From Paulinella micropora (Eukaryota > Cercozoa > Imbricatea > Euglyphida > Paulinellidae): 64,000 nt of DNA. Positions 60,607 through 64,000 of the stretch are shown here, piece after piece. Numbering within the stretch: position 1 is the first letter of the stretch; each line of letters begins with the position of its first letter. The notes below the pieces were generated by a model. The model did not search any database. It was not told the DNA's origin and saw nothing but the letters and a program-made list of their open reading frames with translations. Position numbers and translations under genes: made by a program. The stretch lies in contig WBZZ01000833.1 in the NCBI GenBank assembly GCA_019918135.1, forward strand, positions 1-64,000, given 5' to 3'.

Positions 60607-61844
60607 AAGGCCTCAGGGCCTGTGGTAGGTAGAAGAGAAATTTCATCTCCATCTAAACCGACTTGCCGTATTGCGTGTGCCAGCGCTACTTCCGCGTACT
60701 TTTTGTGTGATTCGATTGCAGTCCATGCTACACTGCTGGGGAGCGTGCAGGCGATGTAGCTTGTTTTGAAGTTGGCATAGTTCTTGATGAGGATGAGGCG
60801 CTCCCGCAGCGGCATTCTCCTTGCGTCTGCCGTCTGCATTGCCTGTTCTCCCCACTTCGCAACTAAGTCCAAAACCCACTTCGTTTGCTGTTTATGATCT
60901 CCTCCGAGCATTGATCCCAGCACCTCGACCGGTTCGTCTTCGAAGATTTTGACTCCAGCAGCTGTAAGGTGTTGTCTTACCTCGTCTGGAAATTCTCCTT
61001 GGTCTCCGAGATTTACCACCGCTGCAGGGTGGGTCCGAAGGCTGTAATCGGGTGCAAGCTTTGTCATGTGATGGATGACGGAAGGTAGTAACTCAGGAGT
61101 GGTGACGAATTGTGTATCGTCCACTACTGCTACAACATGTACCTTCTCTTCACCCATATCATCAGGCTCAGTGTCGTTGTCACTGATCGGTTGATCTATC
61201 GATGCTAAGCCTTGTGGTCGCTGCATGCTCTTTGCGTCTGCTCGTACGTTCTCCAGTACTTCTTCCAACAGAGGTTGAAAACCGAGGCAGAATAGGAGCC
61301 CGCCAAGCATATCTCCCTGTCTAGCTTCGTTCTCTGAGTTGACCGTCTCTATTTTCCCATCTGGCATCTGGAGTAGTAGCTTGGATGGGTTGCGGTAAAG
61401 AAGGTCGGTGATGCCCCACAGGGGTGCCAGATCTTGGATTCGATACATTTCTTGGAGACAAGTGGCTCTGTCGATTTCGTTGTAAGCATTCTTTTGATCC
61501 ATGATTACCGCCCATGCTCTTCCCTGAAGCGATGCTGCGTGTTGGCGTGCGACGTGGCTAGCAGTTGCTGCTCCTCCCTCTGCTCCGGCTCCAAAGTTAA
61601 CGCCGCGGAAATGAGAGTCGATTGCTTGTTTGACTCCCGCTCGTCCAAGCGCGATAGTCTTTGCCAGCTTGATTATAATTTCTCCCGGTGCAATCTGCCG
61701 AGGCGCGTTCTTCCGCTTTTCAATCAAGATTAGTCGGCAGCTCGCTGTAAGTTCTCGCAGAGCAGGACCTACGTCCGCGTTGAGGAAGTCAGTGACTATA
61801 GCAGCTAATCCTTTCATGCAGGCGTCGTCGTTAATCATCGACAA
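60600..61844 (-). CDS. Retrotransposon: reverse transcriptase
   Basis: 414 residues open from 61844. RT block 1: RQIAPGEIIIKLAKTIAL. Block 2: GAGAEGGAATASHVARQHA. Motif A: AVIMDQKNAYNEIDRATC. Motif B: ENEARQGDMLGGLLFCLGF. Motif C: VVAVVDDTQFV. Thumb-like region after 61000. The first residues are already inside the RT region, so the N-terminal part is in the next frame. Function: copies the element RNA at the nicked target. Confidence 0.8.
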   Translation of the reverse strand: MSMINDDACMKGLAAIVTDFLNADVGPALRELTASCRLILIEKRKNAPRQIAPGEIIIKLAKTIALGRAGVKQAIDSHFRGVNFGAGAEGGAATASHVARQHAASLQGRAWAVIMDQKNAYNEIDRATCLQEMYRIQDLAPLWGITDLLYRNPSKLLLQMPDGKIETVNSENEARQGDMLGGLLFCLGFQPLLEEVLENVRADAKSMQRPQGLASIDQPISDNDTEPDDMGEEKVHVVAVVDDTQFVTTPELLPSVIHHMTKLAPDYSLRTHPAAVVNLGDQGEFPDEVRQHLTAAGVKIFEDEPVEVLGSMLGGDHKQQTKWVLDLVAKWGEQAMQTADARRMPLRERLILIKNYANFKTSYIACTLPSSVAWTAIESHKKYAEVALAHAIRQVGLDGDEISLLPTTGPEALW

Positions 61845-61920
61845 CCAGAAAGCTCCTGTTTGCCCTGATGGTCCGGGTCCTGCCCGTCAGCTTGCTTCTT
61901 CACTGCTGCTCTCATTTCTT

Positions 61921-62640
61921 TCAACTCGATCTGAGGAATCGATACAAGAACGGAGGTTTTGGCATGCTCCATTGTGGTCGGTCTGCCGGTGGATGTAGCT
62001 CGCGTACTGTAGGAAGGATATCCTCTGTTGGGATCAGTATGGGTGGAGAGAAAAATGCCTTCATGGCTTTGCTGGTGTGGCCTTGGGCAATCAGTTCCGT
62101 TGCTCTCTTGACTGCCGAGTCCTTGGTGGTGCGTTGCTTCTTTCGATTGCTCTCGTTTCCTTCCAGCTCGTCGTCGTCCTGCTCACCCGGCTCCTCTTCA
62201 TCCGAATCCGCATTGGTGAATGCTCTGGATGATTCAAAGTTCCCAGCTTCCTCTTGCATATCCTTGATAGAAGCTTGGAGTATGTGATTCAGGTCTCCTC
62301 GAGCTCGAGCTATGCCTTGTGAGTTGGATTGAATTCTCCTTCTTACAGACAATCCCCTTTTCGCATTGTATCCGCATGCTGGTGGTATTGATTTGCGAGC
62401 AAGTATCAGCCTCGGCGCGAACATGATTGCAATCCCAATTCTCTCCTTTTCGTCCAGATCTTTCGAGTCGTGGTACTGCTTAAGTAGGGGGCGCATCGCA
62501 TCAACAATCATCGGCCATGATCGTCTCGGTACATAGTTGAACATCGGTCCATGTTTAAGCAGTTTCTCCGCAGTGAACATTTCCCGCAGCTCGCGACTGT
62601 CAGTTGGGATTGGGATCATAGGCTGCTTGACAGGTTGTAC
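61921..62640 (-). CDS. Retrotransposon: region upstream of RT
   Basis: PRRSWPMIVDAMRPLLKQYH, APRLILARKSIPP and ATELIAQGHTSKAMKAFFSP followed by LPTVRELHPP. This is the conserved stretch found before RT in this retroelement group. The acidic linker is about 35 residues (NADSDEEEPGEQDDDELEG). Confidence 0.6.
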   Translation of the reverse strand, partial: VQPVKQPMIPIPTDSRELREMFTAEKLLKHGPMFNYVPRRSWPMIVDAMRPLLKQYHDSKDLDEKERIGIAIMFAPRLILARKSIPPACGYNAKRGLSVRRRIQSNSQGIARARGDLNHILQASIKDMQEEAGNFESSRAFTNADSDEEEPGEQDDDELEGNESNRKKQRTTKDSAVKRATELIAQGHTSKAMKAFFSPPILIPTEDILPTVRELHPPADRPQWSMPKPPFLYRFLRSS

Positions 62641-63701
62641 TTGGACAGTCTTCCGTTCCATGGCAAGTTGAGCCTGCCTAGCATGTGTAGCGCGTTTTTG
62701 TATGTTCGTCCCCGGTAGCGGTCGTCGGTGGGCGTTATCTTGGTCGCGGTGGGTGTACCATTTGTGATGTGGTACGTAATTGGTGCAGATACAACACCAG
62801 TGTACTCCGGCAGTCCGTAGTGACCCCCATTGATCTTTTCGTCCGTCTTGGGCGGTGGTCGGTGGAAGTTGTTCAGATGAGCCGCTGCTATTTCTTCTGC
62901 TCGTCTTCGTTCCTTCGCTAGCACGAATCTGCAACCGCTGAACTGCATTGGGTGTTGACCACGGACGCTCCTCTCCCCTTTTCCATCTCCTGGCTCGTCA
63001 TCGTCTGAAGACGCTGATTGTGAGGTAGGCGAATGTAAGTACGTTGGCAAAGAGCTGGTTGTGTATTGTTGATTGCCATTTTCGTGACGCTCGCCTGTCA
63101 GCTTGCTGTCGGCACGTCTGCTTCCTTCTGCTCGCTTCACTTCTTTTCCTGCCGCTCTGCTTTTTCCCCTGGCAGCAGGCCCGGGTGTGTGTTCGTCCCA
63201 GCAAGCGCCGCAATTCCTATGGACCCTTCCATTGTTGATTTCGACAAGTGGAGGCCCTGTTTGAGCTCGCGTGGTTCTCCGTCCTCCTCTTGCGCCATTT
63301 GGTTCGTTACGTTTCCCCTCATGCATGGTTGCTCCGCTAGCATGTTCATCTTCGCTCTCCTCATCCGTGCTTGTAGCAGAGACGACTATTTCAGGTGACT
63401 TGGTAATTGCGTTACCATTAGGGCGTGTTGCTGTTTGCGTCGGGGGAATCACGATGACTTGTCCCTTGCATTCGTACGAGTTGCTAGGAATCCCGCATAC
63501 CATGCAGCACTGGTTTGCTGCAAGCAAACGGTTTATACAACATTCGCAATACCCCTCGTGCTTGCAAGGTAGTATCTTCGGGTAGAATGTGTCGAGTCCT
63601 GCACATGCAGTGCAAGTGGCCGCAGGCGCGATCGTTTCTCCTGCTCCGACTCTTAGGAAGCGAACGTCTGCTTGGCAATTCTCACAATTGAATCCGTGCA
63701 T
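62616..63701 (-). CDS. Retrotransposon: RING-like zinc finger protein region
   Basis: ATG 63701, 361 residues. After CENC, the region CTACAGLDTFYPKILPCKHE-GYCECCINRL...CCMVCG has the C-x2-C, C-x-H, C-x2-C, C-x2-C spacing of a C3HC4 RING finger. A low-complexity charged linker follows. Near the end, FVLAKERRRAEEIAAAHLNNFH gives an H-x(3-4)-H pair like the second half of a zinc finger. Further upstream (63717-63920) another small zinc region (CPQCGFSRRL, CGHSATTC) is in another frame. Confidence 0.5.
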   Translation of the reverse strand: MHGFNCENCQADVRFLRVGAGETIAPAATCTACAGLDTFYPKILPCKHEGYCECCINRLLAANQCCMVCGIPSNSYECKGQVIVIPPTQTATRPNGNAITKSPEIVVSATSTDEESEDEHASGATMHEGKRNEPNGARGGRRTTRAQTGPPLVEINNGRVHRNCGACWDEHTPGPAARGKSRAAGKEVKRAEGSRRADSKLTGERHENGNQQYTTSSLPTYLHSPTSQSASSDDDEPGDGKGERSVRGQHPMQFSGCRFVLAKERRRAEEIAAAHLNNFHRPPPKTDEKINGGHYGLPEYTGVVSAPITYHITNGTPTATKITPTDDRYRGRTYKNALHMLGRLNLPWNGRLSKYNLSSSL

Positions 63702-64000
63702 GTCAAATCTGTTAACTCAGTTTTCACATGTAGTTGCGCTATGTCCGCACTGTCCATATCGGACTAGCCGTCTGGAGAATCCACATTGAGGGCACAGAAA
63801 CCTCTCTTCACTATCAGTAGTGTATTCGGAATTGAGGTCGCTCAGCTTGTTTTCTTTGCTTTCACCTGTCGCCTTGTAGAGCATCGACTTGTTCTCCTTA
63901 CTCTCACTAGCCACGTTCACATTTGTGCATGCATGCTAGTTGATTGGTAGTGCAACGATCACACATCGTTTCTGTGAGTTCCGCAAGTCGTCTGTGCTAC

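Larger units (their letters stand above)
59350..64000 (-). mobile_element. Non-LTR retrotransposon with restriction-like endonuclease, 5' part cut by window end
   Basis: All coding signal on the minus strand, in the order zinc/RING-like region, conserved upstream region, RT, then CCHC and RLE endonuclease. The endonuclease type and the position after RT place it with the RLE-bearing (R2/Utopia-like) non-LTR groups, not the APE group. The copy has a few frame changes (near 62.6-62.9, 61.85-61.92 and 60.54-60.60 kb and at the start of the endonuclease part), so it is probably dead. No LTRs are seen. Its 5' end lies beyond the window. Confidence 0.75.

Overview
The window joins three stretches that differ sharply in base composition. 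Bases 1-39,704 are GC-rich, with many long C/G and C/T homopolymer runs. Bases 39,705-57,115 are AT-rich and hold a nearly complete gene set of a Polinton-like virus (PLV). Bases 59,350-64,000 are of mixed composition and hold a non-LTR retrotransposon on the minus strand. A short spliced gene at 57,356-57,864, eukaryote-type retroelements and AATAAA-like signals after open frames point to a protist nuclear genome, either an alga or a heterotrophic flagellate-like organism. I cannot name the species. The GC-rich part could be nuclear DNA or DNA from a large intronless DNA virus. It has a herpes/pox-UL52-like PrimPol, two signal-peptide glycoproteins, an F-box/LRR pair and a multi-zinc-module nuclease, but I saw no capsid or terminase gene there.

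GC-rich part, left to right: an unknown protein overlapping a mucin-like secreted protein (1-1,455); a PrimPol relic (2,341-3,572); a minus-strand protein with six CxxC...CxxH modules and a Vsr-like nuclease domain (4,575-6,359); an unknown basic protein (7,080-8,487); an HNH nuclease gene with internal repeats (9,738-12,118); a coiled-coil protein (12,429-13,739); a direct duplication of about 2.1 kb whose copies are separated by an inverted piece of the HNH gene (13,577-18,027); a divergent F-box/LRR pair (17,480-21,726); a nine-repeat Sel1 protein (23,789-24,955); a decayed TnpB/Fanzor locus (25,775-27,265); an unknown minus-strand protein (28,540-29,460); a coiled-coil protein (32,344-33,012); a broken alpha/beta hydrolase (33,690-34,742); and a type I membrane glycoprotein (37,025-37,526). 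Copies and fragments of these genes are scattered through the spacers.

The spacers are built from a few repeat families. Family 1 is a CAGCCCGC...GCGGGCTG hairpin with an attached G/C hairpin; it also sits inside genes without closing the frame. Family 2 is a TTGAGCCCCC...GGGGGCTCAA hairpin with a conserved flank. Family 3 is an array unit of roughly 0.4 kb that brackets an 18-bp minisatellite with TTTGGCGCCAAA palindromes. Family 4 is a cassette of roughly 130 bp carrying the core GGCACTGAGAAC, found after and before open frames.

The PLV begins abruptly inside a duplicated fragment of the LRR gene at 39,704/39,705. Its parts are a protein-primed PolB, two GKYKG-domain genes, a head-fibre-like structural protein, a double-jelly-roll major capsid protein, a minor capsid protein, an adenain-like protease, basic and coiled-coil virion proteins, a packaging ATPase, a two-pass membrane protein, a long fibre ending in an S74-type chaperone, and an rve integrase. 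It reads as a fairly young but broken copy, with on the order of a dozen breaks.

The retrotransposon encodes, in order, a RING-like zinc region, an upstream conserved RT-associated region, a reverse transcriptase and a CCHC plus PD...D...K restriction-like endonuclease. This copy has a few frame interruptions.
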